A stretch of 64,000 nucleotides of DNA from the NCBI GenBank assembly GCA_946406115.1, contig OX291553.1, forward strand, positions 3,353,001-3,417,000, given 5' to 3'. Positions 52,229-63,389 of the stretch are shown piece by piece. This stretch comes from Apoda limacodes (taxonomy: Eukaryota > Arthropoda > Insecta > Lepidoptera > Limacodidae). Numbering within the stretch: position 1 is the stretch's first letter; each line of letters opens with the position of its first letter. Position numbers and translations under genes: made by a program. Under the pieces are notes generated by a model. The model ran no database searches. It was not told where the DNA came from and saw nothing but the letters and a program-made list of their open reading frames with translations.

Positions 52229-52611
52229 TTAAGAGAGGTAGCACAGCACAGCAAGTACTCTCACGAACAAGCCGCCCGAACAAGCGCCCGCGAGTACTTG
52301 CTCGAATGAGCAGCCTGAACTGGGAAAGTACCTCCCCTCCACCTTACAAAAAACCGTGGCCATAATAACACTAACTTTGAGAAGTGTTGTGTTCCTGGCG
52401 GTAAGTAAAGCTGCCAGAGCTCTTTGAGGATTCGCTGCGCGTACAGCGGAGGACCGGCGGTGCTTGTTGCTGTCATGCTCGGCGTAGACGCGGCGTGCTG
52501 GTACGGCGGTCAAGGAGACCTGATGAAACAGCTGACCGCTGGCCGACCGCAGGTTGAACCAGTTCCCGAACCAAGGGATCACTTAATCTCCGCACTGGGT
52601 GGCTGATCCGC
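52229..52611. other. GC-rich segment of unknown origin next to family A copy 9
   Basis: This segment is GC-rich and has overlapping open frames on both strands (for example 52229-52582 - and 52424-52606 +). It ends where family A endonuclease homology begins. It could be the element's own 5' region or captured host sequence. No known domain is seen. Confidence 0.35.
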
Positions 52612-54520
52612 CGCAGTCCACCTCCATCTGAAGACTGCGCAGCCGACCATTCTTTTTCTAACGGAGACGCAGATATCCTTCCCGGCCTATACATCATACA
52701 TTCATTATCCCGGCTACAAACTCGAGCACAATTTTGTGAGTCGTGCCGGTGTATGTATGTTCGTTCGCGAGGATATCTGCTGTCGTCACCTTGATAGCCT
52801 TGAAGACAGGGACCTGTCAATATTGTGGGTGCGCGTAGATCACGGCGGCCACACTCGTATCTAAACTTGCCTATACAGCTCTCATATCGGTGACACTGAC
52901 GTAACTCGACTCTTCACGCACCTGAGTTTTACGACTAAGTTCTAGAGCAGTATCCCACAGCAGTATAGTTATTTTGGAAGACTTCAACGCCCACCATCGT
53001 AAGTGGCTCAGTTATATCTGCTCATGAATTTACTCAAACCTATGGATTTTACTTTCTCCAACGAGAATACCAGATATAGATGATCATACGAGCTCCTTAC
53101 TGGAACTTCTGCTGACTACACGTACGGGCGGATATTCCGTCTCAGTGGATGCGCCTTTAGCCTCCTCGGACCACTGTCTCGTTCGGACTCAAGTGTCATG
53201 CACACAACCCGACCCATCTGGGCCGACTAACTGGCGTCGTTTGTGGCATTATAAGTCGGTAGATTGGGATGGATTCCGAGAATTTTATGCATCGAACCCG
53301 TGGAGGTAGATCTGCTTTAGCTCAGAAGATCCTGACGTCTGCCGCAGTCACTGAGACAATCCTCGCAGGTATGGAATGTTATATTCCTAACCCGAGAGTA
53401 GCTGCTGGCGTCAAAAAACGACCATGGTTTAAAAGGTCTTGCAGAGAAGCTAAAATCATTAAGCAAACTGCATATTAGGCTTGGACCACGGCTCGTACTA
53501 ATTAGGATCCGAATATTTCTGAGGTAAAACGCAAATTAAATGCTTCCTCGAGGTTCAGTAAGAAGGCAACTGCCAGTGTAAAATTCCAATTCATCGACAA
53601 AATAGGTGGGCGACTAGCGAGCTATCCTTCTGGGAGTCGTGCTTTCTGGTCGCTTGCCAAAGCTGTCGAAGGGAACTTTTGCCAGTCGTCGTTACCACCA
53701 CTGCAAAAGACCGGTGGTGACTTGGCCAATAGTACTAAAGAGAAAGCCGATCTACTGGGCAGTCTCTTTGCTTCAAACTCGAATATGAACGATGAGGGCG
53801 CTGTACCACCTACTATACCGTGGTGTGGTAAGACCATGCCGGAAATCTCCATAACACAGCGGGAAGTCCGGCTAGCGTTGCTTTCTTTAGACGTTCATTA
53901 GTCGAGTGGGCCAGACGTTATATCAGCAGTGGTGCTAAAGCAGTGTGCTTCTGAGTTATTTCCTGTAATCGCGCGCTCTCCTACCATACTAGGCAATTTC
54001 CGTCTTCATGGAAGACTGCGAATGTGCACCCGGTGCCCAAAAAGGGCGATAGATAAGATCCATTGAATTACAGGTCTATCGCTATTACCTCTCTCCTCTG
54101 GTGATGGAGCGTGTGATCAACACATAGCTTCTAAGATACCTTGAAGAACACGACCTGGTCAGTGACCATCAATATGGCTTTCGCCACGGTCGCTCGACTG
54201 ATGACCTTCTAGTGTATCTCACACACGGATGGGCAATTGCCATTGAAAGTCAGGGGGAGGCAAACTTGGTCCGATTCAACCCTACAAAGACACAAGTCTT
54301 TGCGTTCACCGCTAAGAAAACCCCATTCACTGTAGTCCCACAATTCCAGAATTTTGCAAGAATTGGGATCCTTGGCGTTCCAGCGATGTTCAGTTCCAAG
54401 ATCACTTGCAAAACAAGGTAAAGCTGGCGTCTAAAAAACTAGGTGTACTCAACAGAGCGAGGCAGTGCTTCACGTTGCAACGGGCAGAGGTTGCTGCTTT
54501 ACAAGTCGCACTTCGTTAGG
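52612..54520 (+). mobile_element. Family A non-LTR retrotransposon, copy 9, with internal deletion
   Basis: Plus-strand copy carrying endonuclease remnants (TILFLTETQISFP, SRAGVCMFVREDICC, EDRDLSILWVRVDHGGHTRI), the linker (IPNPRVAAGVKKRPWF) and RT fingers. Near 54258 the sequence jumps from the region before motif A (GNCH*KSGGG context) to FNPTKTQVFAFTAKKTPFTV. About 400-450 bp including both catalytic RT motifs is therefore lost. Stops and frameshifts are numerous. The 3' end is truncated near 54520. Confidence 0.8.
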
Positions 54521-54589
54521 GGGCCCCCATAAACCTACCTTTAGGTCGCAAGTCCTGAACACTTAGCTACCTAGTTCCCACTCTACAAA

Positions 54590-55325
54590 ACGAATGAATT
54601 TAGCATTCGTATGGATTTTACTTTCAAATGTGGAAGTATCAAAAATTAGGGTTCCTTTGCGTGGAGATGACAGAAAGATCAAATAACTCTTTAGTACCTG
54701 TGTCCTTTAGTTCTGATATTTGAGTATTCGCTTTCTTTAGGTGTTTTTGTACAGACTTTAGACATGGTGAAAACTCAAAGTGGGCATTATTTATGATCGT
54801 CGATTAAGCTATATTTATTTTTATTTAATGCTTACTCTCATACTCATACTCATTTATTCATAATAGAATTATATGTCAAATGTTACAAATGTTGGATGTT
54901 AAAAAAAATATTTCATTATTATAAGTTATCATTATTACATTTTAATTGTTATTTAAATAAATTATTTAATGTTATAAAATCCGTTTTTAATAAGCCTTTT
55001 TTTAAATCCAGAAAAGAATGATCAGATCAGTCAGATGTGATATTGTTTATGTCCTGAGGGATTTTGTTATAAATATTTGGACCCATTGCGTACATTGTTT
55101 TGCTTGTTTTTGTGAGTCTGCATTGTACGGTTTTTAGATTTTTGCTCTGTCTTGTTTTATATCGTTTGTCGGTAAAATGTTTACTATTGTTTGCTATATT
55201 ACTCTGACGTACCTCCAAAAGAGGGGTAGGGTAGAAGGTAAGGTTTACTACTTATTTAACACAACGGTTTTCGGGTCCTATCACTTTTGAAGATCACGCT
55301 TCGCCAAATAAAATTATTATCTACA
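54590..55325 (-). repeat. Dispersed repeat pair partner with LINE 3' end between its blocks
   Basis: Blocks 54590-54835 and 55195-55325 match 4935-5160 and 4780-4905 in inverse orientation. Between them, on the minus strand, is the end of a LINE ORF (HFTDKRYKTRQSKNLKTVQC, then MGPNIYNKIPQDINN) and a (GAGTAT)n tail at 54831-54857. The inserted or retained part is roughly 54838-55183. Confidence 0.6.
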
Positions 55326-55330
55326 TCAAT

Positions 55331-55684
55331 ATTAAACATTAGATTTATTTTCTTTCTCAGCAGAGACAGCTGGAAAGTTCGAGAAGGAGAATAAACTATT
55401 TTATCTTTCTATCCCAATAAGCAGTTCCCATGGGCAATATACCCGACGAGGCAACGAGGTGACTTTAATTTTGGCATAGGGATAGCTGAAAAGACAGATA
55501 ATTACGTAGAATACTTTTTACCAATTATTTAAGAGTATCTAGCAATAATTTCGAACTGATGACCAAATACTACGCGAGACAAAGGTAGTTACTATTAAAA
55601 ACTAAAATACCGCAATATTTTATGACATTTCCATTACTTAATGTTCAATAAAAATACCAAACGAATCTCATTGCGAACGAAGAC
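55331..55684. other. AT-rich intergenic sequence
   Basis: Nothing recognisable before the poly(T) tract. Confidence 0.45.
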
Positions 55685-55692
55685 CTCCCAGG

Positions 55693-55693
<1 letters not shown>
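55685..55693. repeat. Candidate target-site duplication, left copy
   Basis: CTCCCAGGC immediately precedes the 48-T tract and recurs at 56813-56821 at the other end of the Jockey-type insertion. Confidence 0.5.
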
Positions 55694-55741
<48 letters not shown>

Positions 55742-56812
55742 CTGAGCTGACTATGCAGTTGGCTGTTGCAGCCATTACTGCTTCACCGGACTTTTGGGGC
55801 GAGACTCTGAAGGAGCCTCAGCCCATATAGCGCCCAACGCTCAAGGGCTTCCCGCGGGGGAAGCCTCGGCTTGGGTTGTCGCTCTCGGGGGCGTCCCTTC
55901 GACCGGCGTGAGTCTCGAACCCGAAGGTGAGTCACCGCCAGGAGGGGAGTTCCCCGTTACGCGGGTGCGGTTGCGATTGAGTGGGGGCGAGAAGCGCCCC
56001 GGCACTCTTTGATACCTAGTGTATCCTTGTGGGCGCCGACGAACCCGGGGACGTCGGCGTCGTGTTTGGAGGGAGGCCCTATTCGGGGTCGACGTAGTAG
56101 AGACTAATCTCGCTATCCGGACAGCGAGATCGTCATCTGGGGACGTTAGTACGTGCCGAGGCCGCCTGAGTATAGTTTTACGACCGCGACGGGGACGATC
56201 GGGGGGAATGTACGTCGTGGATTGCACAACTAATCTATTAGGGTGATTTTGCGTACGCTCGAAAAAGCGGACTGCCAAGTCTTTAAAGTACTGGGGAATC
56301 GTGGGAAGTTCGAAGTCTCTGTGTAGGTCCGCATTGCGAACGTACCAAGAGGCTCCAGAGGCCGCTCTGAGAAAGCGGTTTTGGAGGGTCTGGAGTTTGT
56401 GGAGATTGCGCTTGGACAGAGCAAAGACTACGCTAGCATAAGCTAGTATGGGGCGGATGCAAGTTGTGTAAAGATTTAGCTTATTTCTAAGCGACATCTT
56501 ACTATACTTGCCTATCATGGGATAGAGACGACCGAGGACAAAAGCGGCTCGGTCTCTGACTATTTTGGTGTGAGCGTGGAAGTTCAAACGTCTATCCATG
56601 GTCACACCGAGATATTTGGTCTTATTTTGCCAGGGAATGGCACGACCGAAGAGAGAGAGGGAAGTTGGCCGCGGAGGGCTGCCTGTGGTGAAAAGGACGG
56701 CAGAGCTTTTGTCGGGATTCACCTCGATTCTCCATTTCCGAAACCACTCGCCTAGGGCGGTGATAGCGGATTGGAGTCTCTCAGTGATTCGACTCACTTG
56801 CCTATCGGTAGT
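55694..56812 (-). mobile_element. Jockey-type non-LTR retrotransposon, strongly 5'-truncated, probably young
   Basis: The minus-strand insertion ends in a poly(A) tail seen as 48 uninterrupted T (55694-55741). Upstream is a single intact open frame for the C-terminal part of a reverse transcriptase. A nine-base word is repeated at both ends. The long pure tail and the undamaged frame both point to recent insertion. The sequence is GC-rich relative to its flanks. Confidence 0.75.
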
Positions 56813-56845
56813 CTCCCAGGCCGCTAGCCAGCTGTTACTTAACAC
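55841..56845 (-). pseudogene. Jockey-type reverse transcriptase C-terminus
   Basis: About 334 codons are open. Motifs are ALGEWFRKWRIEVNPDKSSA, TKYLGVTMDRRLNFHAHTK and YTTCIRPILAYASVVFA, then LQTLQNRFLRAASGASWYV, followed by an Arg/Pro-rich tail. These correspond to the RT thumb and C-terminal region. The catalytic motifs lie upstream and are absent because of 5' truncation. The first dozen codons may be flanking DNA if the proposed target duplication is correct. The unbroken frame is unusual in this window. Confidence 0.85.
56813..56821. repeat. Candidate target-site duplication, right copy
   Basis: CTCCCAGGC, identical to 55685-55693. Confidence 0.45.
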
Positions 56846-56859
56846 GACCTCAAGTTGAG

Positions 56860-57146
56860 CAACTTACCCCATTACTAGTTAAGTTGCGGACCAAGTCCTT
56901 TGTTGTGGCCGAAGTGAAAAAGATTCGAGATAAATCTTTAAAGAACACTACAAAAGTCAACAATGCAAAATAGTACCTGGGACTTAGCTGATGGACATGG
57001 TGAACACTGTTAATATGACGGGGGGAAGGCGAAGTTTTGGCAGAAATATTATCCTACCTAATTAATATGTATTTGTAATGGATGCCTGTTTGTTATTGCT
57101 CATTGCTAAAGAGCAACGGAGCTACCAATTGTGCTGATTTTTATCT
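56860..57146. other. Intergenic sequence
   Basis: No feature supported. Confidence 0.4.
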
Positions 57147-57254
57147 TAAAAAAATCGGCCAAGTGCGAGTCGGACTCGCGCACGAAGGGTTCCGTACCAT
57201 TGTAGACAATGGTATTTTATAGATATCACGTTTGTGGTATGGGAGCCCTTCTAA
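57147..57254 (+). repeat. Dispersed repeat B, 5' end, interrupted by family A copy 10
   Basis: It starts aaaatcggccaagtgcgagt, continues ggttccgtaccattg and atcacgtttgtggtatggga, and stops at the poly(T) of family A copy 10. A repeat-B-type 3' end is found beyond the LINE at about 59960-60230, compatible with insertion into a repeat B copy. Confidence 0.6.
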
Positions 57255-57462
57255 TTTTTTTTTTTTTTTTTTTTTTATATACCACTAAGGTGGCAAACAA
57301 GCTTACGGTCCGCCTGATGGTAAGCGGTCACCGTAGCCTATGAACGCTTGCAACACCAGGGGTATCACTCGCGCGTTGCCGACCATTCAGAAATCTAATA
57401 ACTTCTTTCTTGAAGAACTCCATACTGTAGTCCTTGCAGAAAACCTTGGCAGGGAGCTCATT

Positions 57463-58179
57463 TCACAACCTTTGCCCCGACGTGAAGTACTGCTTCGCTC
57501 TGTTGAGAACACCTAGTTTTTTGGACGCCAGCTTCACCTTATCTTGTAAATGATCTCGGAACTGAACATCGCTGGAGATGTCGAAACCAAGGATCCCAAA
57601 GCTCTTGGAGATGGAGAGGGGAGTGTTCTGCAATTGTGCGACCACAGTGAATGGAGTTTTCTTAGCGGTAAACGCGCACACTTGTGTCTTTGTAGGGTTG
57701 AATCGGACCAAGTTTACCCGTCCCCAGTCAGAGACCTGGGACAGTGTGGTCTCGATTTGAGACACAAGTTCTCCGCAGTTTTCCTCCACAACAGAACGAG
57801 GGATGTTTGCACGACCCGTGTAAAAAGCGTCTCCAGTACTTTGATCTGCATAGCAATGTATGTTGTTGATGTCCAACATGTCATTGATATGCAGTAGAAA
57901 CAGCGTAGGAGACAGCACAGAGCCTTGAGGGACACCAGCATTAATGTCCATGCTATCAGAGCAACTACCGTCAACTACGGTTCGTATGCGTCTGCCGGAC
58001 AAAAAGTTAGCCACCCATTTGCACAAACCCTCGGGCACTCCGTAAGATGGCAACTTCGATAGAAGACCCCGGTGCCAGACCCGATCGAACGCCTTTGCTA
58101 TGTTCAGGCACCATGCCAATGCCTCCCCCTGACTCTCAATGGCTAGTGCCCATCGGTGTGTGAGATACACTAGAACCAC
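57463..58179 (-). pseudogene. Family A reverse transcriptase, catalytic Asp lost
   Basis: 238 open codons. Motif A is NIAKAFDRVWHRGLLSKLPS, motif [21 protein letters not shown], and FNPTKTQVCAFTAKKTPFTV follows. The catalytic box reads YADQS where copies 1 and 6 have YADDS, so the second metal-binding aspartate is replaced by Gln and this copy could not polymerise. The frame ends at TSGQRL where the C-terminal domain has been deleted. Upstream, a deletion of about 41 bp separates it from 58136-58570. Confidence 0.85.
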
Positions 58180-58570
58180 TGACCAGGTCGTGTACTTCTA
58201 GGTATCTTAGAAGCTGTGTGTTGATCACACGCTCCATCACCTTGGAGAGGAGAGATGTAATAGCGATAGGCCTGTAATTAGATGGATCTGATCTATTGCC
58301 CTTTTTGGGCACCGGGTGCACATTCACAGTCTTCCGTGAAGACGGAAATTGCCTAGTGTGGTAGGGAAGCGCGAAGAGGCGCGTGAGTACAGGACATAAC
58401 TCAGGAGCACACTGCTTAAGCACCACTGCTGGTATACCGTCTGGCCCACTCGACTTATGAACGTCTAGAGAAATCAACGCCCGCCGGACCTCCCGCTGGG
58501 TTATGGATATTTCCGGCATGGTCTTACCGCACCACGGTATAGTAGGTGGTACAGCGCCTTCATCGGTCAT
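58136..58570 (-). pseudogene. Family A RT fingers region
   Basis: 144 codons with SLDVHKSSGPDGIPAVVLKQ, then VHPVPKKGNRSDPSNYRPIA and TSLLSKVMERVINTQLLRYL, the classical fingers motifs of LINE reverse transcriptases. It ends at VHDLVSGS, where about 41 bp present in copy 9 (at 54149-54200) are missing, shifting the frame into the next segment. Confidence 0.8.
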
Positions 58571-59213
58571 GTTCGAGGTCGAGGCAAAAAGACTGCCCAG
58601 TAGATCGGCTTTCTCTTTAGCACTATGGGCCTAGTCACCATCGGTCTTTCGCAGTGGTGGTAACGAGGACTGGCAAAAGTTCCCTTCGGCAGCTTTGGAA
58701 AGCGACCAGAAAGCACGCCTGCCAGAAGGATAGCTCGCAAGTCGCCCACCTATTTTGCCGATGAATTGTAATTTTGCTCTGGCAGTTGCTTTCTACTGAA
58801 CCTCGAGGCAGCATTTAATTTGCGTTTTAACTCAGAAATATTCGGATCCTTATTATTACGAGCCGTGGTCCAAGCCTCATATGCAGTTTGCTTAAGAATT
58901 TCAGCTTTTCTGCAAGACCTATTAAACCACGGTCGTTTTTTCATGCCGGCAGCTACTCGCGGGTTAGGAATATTGCATTCCATACCAGCAAGGATTGTCT
59001 CAGTGACTGCGGCTGCGCAGACGTCAGGATCTTCTGAGTTAAAGCAGATCTGCCTCCACGGGTACGATGCGTAAAATTCTCGCAATCCATCCCATTCTGC
59101 CGACTTATAGTGCCACACACGACGCCAATTAGTTGGCCCAGATGGATCGGGTTATGTGCATGACATTTGAGTCCGAACGAGACAGTGGTCCGGGAGCCAA
59201 GAGGCGCATCCAC
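58567..59213 (-). pseudogene. Family A linker between endonuclease and RT
   Basis: In shifting frames this gives WHYKSAEWDGLREFYASYPW, IPNPRVAAGMKKRPWFNRSC, and KRKLNAASRFSRKQL followed by the FWSLSKAAEGNF-type region. This is the usual spacer that follows the endonuclease. It is broken by at least two frameshifts. Confidence 0.75.
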
Positions 59214-59353
59214 TGAGACGGAGTATCCGTCCGGACGAGTAGTCAGCAGAAGGTCCAGTAAGGAGCTCGTGTGTTCCTATATATCTGGTATTCTCGTTGG
59301 AGAAAGTACCAGCTAAGAGAATCCATAGGTCAGAGCAAATTCATGTGCAGACA

Positions 59354-59872
59354 TCACTCACGATGGTGGGCGTTAAAGTCTCCCAAAATTACCAGTTCTG
59401 CTGTGGGATATTGCTCTAGAACTTTGTCAGTCGTCAAACTCAGGTGCGTAAAGAGTCGAGTTACGTCCGTGTCACCGCTATGAGACCTGTATAGGCACGC
59501 ATAGATACGAGTGTGGCCGCCGTAATCTACGCGCACCCACAATATCGACAGGTCCCTGTCTTCAAGGCTATGAAGGCGGCGACAGCAGATATCCTCCCGG
59601 ACGAACCTACATACACCGGCACGACTCATAAAATTGTGTTTGAGTTTGTAGCCGGGATACTGAAGGTATGATGTGTCGGCCGGGCAGGATATCCGCGTCT
59701 CCGTTAGAAAAAGAATGGTCGGCTGCGCAGTCTCGAGATGGTGATGGACTGCGTTAAGATTTACGTGAATACCCCTGATGTTGCAAAAATCCACATTATA
59801 TGTGGATGGAGTAGCCGCTGTACAAACTCTTTTCTTTTTCGTTCTCATGGCCATTATATATAAAAATGACAC
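59354..59872 (-). pseudogene. Family A apurinic-like endonuclease
   Basis: 172 codons starting at an in-frame ATG; the second methionines (MAMRTKKKRV) are the likelier ORF2 start. Motifs are VDFCNIRGIHVN, LFLTETRISCP (catalytic Glu context), SRAGVCRFVREDICC, RIYACLYRSHSGDTDVT and LVILGDFNAHH (catalytic Asp-x-Asn). The C-terminal third, with the SDH motif, lies in another frame near 59160-59230. This nicking domain opens target DNA in the retrotransposition cycle. Confidence 0.8.
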
Positions 59873-59959
59873 ACACTTGACTCTAAAAAATATTAGTTCT
59901 TTAAAGCTAAATGTATCGCAAACGGAGCCCTAAATCAAATAATGATCTGTGCATACCAC

Positions 59960-60235
59960 CAATGTTTTAGGAATTCCTGTCCAACGACATCCCACACGAT
60001 GGGGTAGACGAGAAAAAAAAATTACGTCCCCTCTTCACGTGTAGGGGAGGTAAAATTTTTTCAAAGATTTTATTCTACTACTTTGTCGGCTTCATCAATG
60101 TGTATATCCCTGCCAAATTGCAGCTTTCTCGTATTAGTAGTTTTTGAACTAAGCCGCCGACAGACGGACGGACTTATAGCAAAACTATAAGGGTTCCTTG
60201 TTGACTACGAAACCCTAAAAATGAATCTCCCTACA
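59960..60235 (+). repeat. Repeat B-type 3' portion
   Basis: The sequence includes ttcacgtgtaggggaggtaa, tttgtcggcttcatcaatgt, gccgacagacggacggactt and an end aactataagggttccttgtt ... aaaccctaaaa. It is a common lepidopteran repeat end. It lies just upstream of family A copy 10 and may be the other half of the interrupted repeat at 57147. Confidence 0.55.
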
Positions 60236-60311
60236 GATTTTTTTATCATAATTCTACGTGGACGAAGTATAACTACTATATATTGATTGGTACAGTAATC
60301 TTGCTATAGGA

Positions 60312-60959
60312 CTTGCCGTAGAAATCATATGATGCCAATAACCGAATTTACCGTAAGGGGAGCTGTGTGCAAAAGCTAGTAATTAGATAGAAATTCTTGT
60401 GGTTTCAGTCAATTGAAACATGAATGGGGATTAGTTGTTCTTAAGGTTTCAACAGGTTGGAATAGAAATTGGGATAAGATATTCTTATGGTTTGAGGCAG
60501 TTGAAACAGATATGGGATAAGTTATCCCTTTGGTTTCTAATGTCATACATTTTTATTGCACAAAATTTAAAGAGTAGTAAGTATATAATTCGATAGAAAT
60601 ACAATTTAGGCGGTCTTATCGCTACTAAGCTAATTCTTGCCGTAGAAATCATATGATGCCAATAACCGAATTTACCGTAAGGGGAGCTGTGTGCAAAAGC
60701 TAGTAATTAGATAGAAATTCTTGTGGTTTCAGTCAATTGAAACATGAATGGGGATTAGTTGTTCTTAAGGTTTCAACAGGTTGGAATAGAAATTGGGATA
60801 AGATATTCTTATGGTTTGAGGCAGTTGAAACAGATATGGGATAAGTTATCCCTTTGGTTTCTAATGTCATACATTTTTATTGCACAAAATTTAAAGAGTA
60901 GTAAGTATATAATTCGATAGAAATACAATTTAGGCGGTCTTATCGCTACTAAGCTAATT
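60312..60959 (+). repeat. Tandem duplication, two identical 324-bp units
   Basis: 60312-60635 and 60636-60959 look identical base for base by eye, starting cttgccgtagaaatcatatg. The second unit ends aagctaattctt before cagacaacc. Each unit contains internal short repeats around ggtttcagtcaattgaaaca and ggtttgaggcagttgaaaca. There is no coding frame. Either a very recent duplication or an assembly error could give this. Confidence 0.9.
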
Positions 60960-60962
60960 CTT

Positions 60963-61279
60963 CCAGACAACCTTAATGTGAAGGAAATCCAGTACAATAA
61001 AATATTGAAGTAGGTGCAGACAGGGAACATTAAAAGTAGGTAATAAGATTTTTGGTAATATACATATATCTAAATACATACCCGTGTTAAAAATATATTT
61101 ATAATTATGAATTAAACATAATACACTTACATGATACTACATGGAATACTTAAAAACGAACGAACACAAAATACTTAAACGAACTAAAATGTCTTATTCG
61201 AAACATAAAAATTAATGTAGACAATAGACAGTCATTTATTAAACATTACACATAAAACAACAAAAATAAGCACATAAAA
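60963..61279. other. AT-rich intergenic sequence
   Basis: No recognised feature. Confidence 0.4.
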
Positions 61280-62016
61280 TCAATAACTAAAGCAGTGTAA
61301 ACTTTGGGCGTGTACGATAGTAAAGCATTCCAAAGTTTTAAAGGTTTTACCGTAAATAAATCATTATAAAACTGGGAGGCATGTGAAAGATTCTTTAAGA
61401 GTAGATTAGATTTTGTGGTGTGGGGCCAAGCACTTAAATGTAATAGTTTAGATAAGTTAGTGATGAAGGTATGAACGGAACGGAATAAAGCAGAGAAAGA
61501 AGGTATGTATTCTGACGTTGGTGAATGGAGAACTTCTTGAGCTTAGAACAAAACTCTGATACATGATTATATTTGCGTAAACCAAATATAAATCGTAGGG
61601 ATACATTTTTAAGTCGCTAAAGTTGGTTTAACTACTCTTTATTAAGATGAAGTGCGTTCGAAATTCGGAAGGAGTAATGACTTCAAATTTTGTAGGAATT
61701 GGCATTAAGTCTTCTGAAAGATTAAACATAGGCGAAAAGTTTTCTACTTATTTCCTTCAGCTGATGGTGCCAAGACAATGTGCGATCAATGTGAATACCT
61801 AAGTTTTTCACAAATTTGCTGAAAGAAACCTAAACGTTAATCACACATGATAGTGAGTTATTATTTTCTATCAAAATTAGTAAACAGTCTTGAGCTTCCT
61901 ACTGTGGTAGCCTGTTTTTTATTCGGGTTTCTTTTTAAACCGTGTCAACTACTCTCGGCGACAATCCGTGCTATATCTGAATTAATAGTATTTACCCTTG
62001 TTTAGTTTTAGTTTAG

Positions 62017-62054
<38 letters not shown>

Positions 62055-63100
62055 TAGATATTTCTATTAATTATTTAATTTAATACTTTTTTTAGTATGT
62101 AGATATTGTTGTAGGTAAGTTTGTCGACAGTTCAAGTTCCATTTATATTTATTGTTTAATGCAATTTCCAGTTTAACGTTACGTACTCATTTTGTACAAA
62201 ACCCATTGCTTATCTTGGTTGTTTTTAGTTTTACACTTTTGCACTTGTTTTATTATAAATGAAGAGAATTATTATTATGTTGATTCCACAATTCTTCAGA
62301 TTAACTTATTATTTTAATAATTTCGTCCACGCAGTATAGCAATATAACAATTTCCATAAATTGTAAAAAGAAGTGGAGAGAACTCACCACCTTGCAGGAC
62401 ACCGGCAGATGTATCAGACCAGGAAGATAAAAAATAATCAACCTAAATGCGTTGCCGACGTCGACACAAGTAACTGTGAAACCGGTCAACTATCGAGTTA
62501 GGTTAAGTGAGCGTAAGTGTGCTAAGATATGTCTAAATCATTAATATCGATAGCATGATTAAAATAAAGTAATGACATTTCTATACGCTATTTGTTTTCT
62601 ATCCCTAATCGAATGACATCATGCCGTACTATGACCTAGCTGGAAGCCGGATTAATATGGGTCTAGTAGATTATTTTGGTTCAAGGGAATGCTGGATTGT
62701 TAGTGAACAAATCGCTCTAAAATTTTGTATTGAAAGGAAGAATTTTGTAAGTACAGCTACGATTTGAGCCTTCTTCCCCAATTCAGGAAAATTTCGATTT
62801 CACTACCAATTGCACTCGATAAAATTTAAAGAATGCTCTTCTTCACGTCACTATGTGATATATTCTGTTCTATTATAATGTTTTATTATAATTCTTTGAT
62901 TTTAAGTAACTGAAGTGAGAAATGTTGATTTAGAGAATATAAATTCATGTCGCTTGGATAAGTAGCCACAGTAGACTCACCAAGTCTTAATGACCTTAAG
63001 AATTTCCAGACTTTAGCTAGGTCTCCGTTTTCTACGTATTTGTGGATATGGCGTCGTTGTACATATCTACGCATAGTATTGCGATTCTTTTACCCCCTTT
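61280..63100 (-). mobile_element. Heavily decayed non-LTR retrotransposon
   Basis: On the minus strand, in LINE order: KYVENGDLAKVWKFLRSLRL (linker; ORF 62886-63074), SDTSAGVLQGGEFSPLLFTI (RT motif B near 62390), then KNLGIHIDRTLSWHHQLKEI and SRKLFAYV (C-terminal RT near 61710-61800), followed by C-terminal pieces to about 61280. A (TA)n tract and AT-rich sequence are inserted at 62000-62060. The catalytic box is not preserved. The family differs from family A. Confidence 0.65.
62022..62050. repeat. (TA)n microsatellite
   Basis: About 14 uninterrupted TA dinucleotides within the decayed LINE. Confidence 0.9.
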
Positions 63101-63389
63101 ATAACCCCTCTAATGCCATTTTTAAAACAGATTATCTAAAAATTAAGAAATTGTCTCACCGGTAGGAGTCAACAAATAACAGGTTCGATTTAAAGTATTT
63201 TGAATAAATTTATACACAAAGAATTAGATATAAGTAATTTAGCTTATCGAATGTCGAAATCAGTATACTAGAGAAATACCTACGTAACACAACACTAAGT
63301 TATATTACTACTATACTCCATTTCACATAGCATGATGCGGGAGATACGATAGCTTTTACCAAATAGCAGTTCCCGGTGAACGTGGCTAA

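Larger units (their letters stand above)
57255..59880 (-). mobile_element. Family A non-LTR retrotransposon, longest copy (10)
   Basis: The minus-strand element runs from an endonuclease start near 59870 to a 22-T poly(A) equivalent at 57255-57276. It holds the endonuclease, linker, reverse transcriptase and the family 3' terminus. It serves as the reference for the other copies. No ORF1 is seen, so it is 5'-truncated or begins at ORF2. Part of the C-terminal ORF is missing near 57465 (the sequence jumps from TSGQRL to the 3' UTR). A short deletion lies near 58173. Confidence 0.85.
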
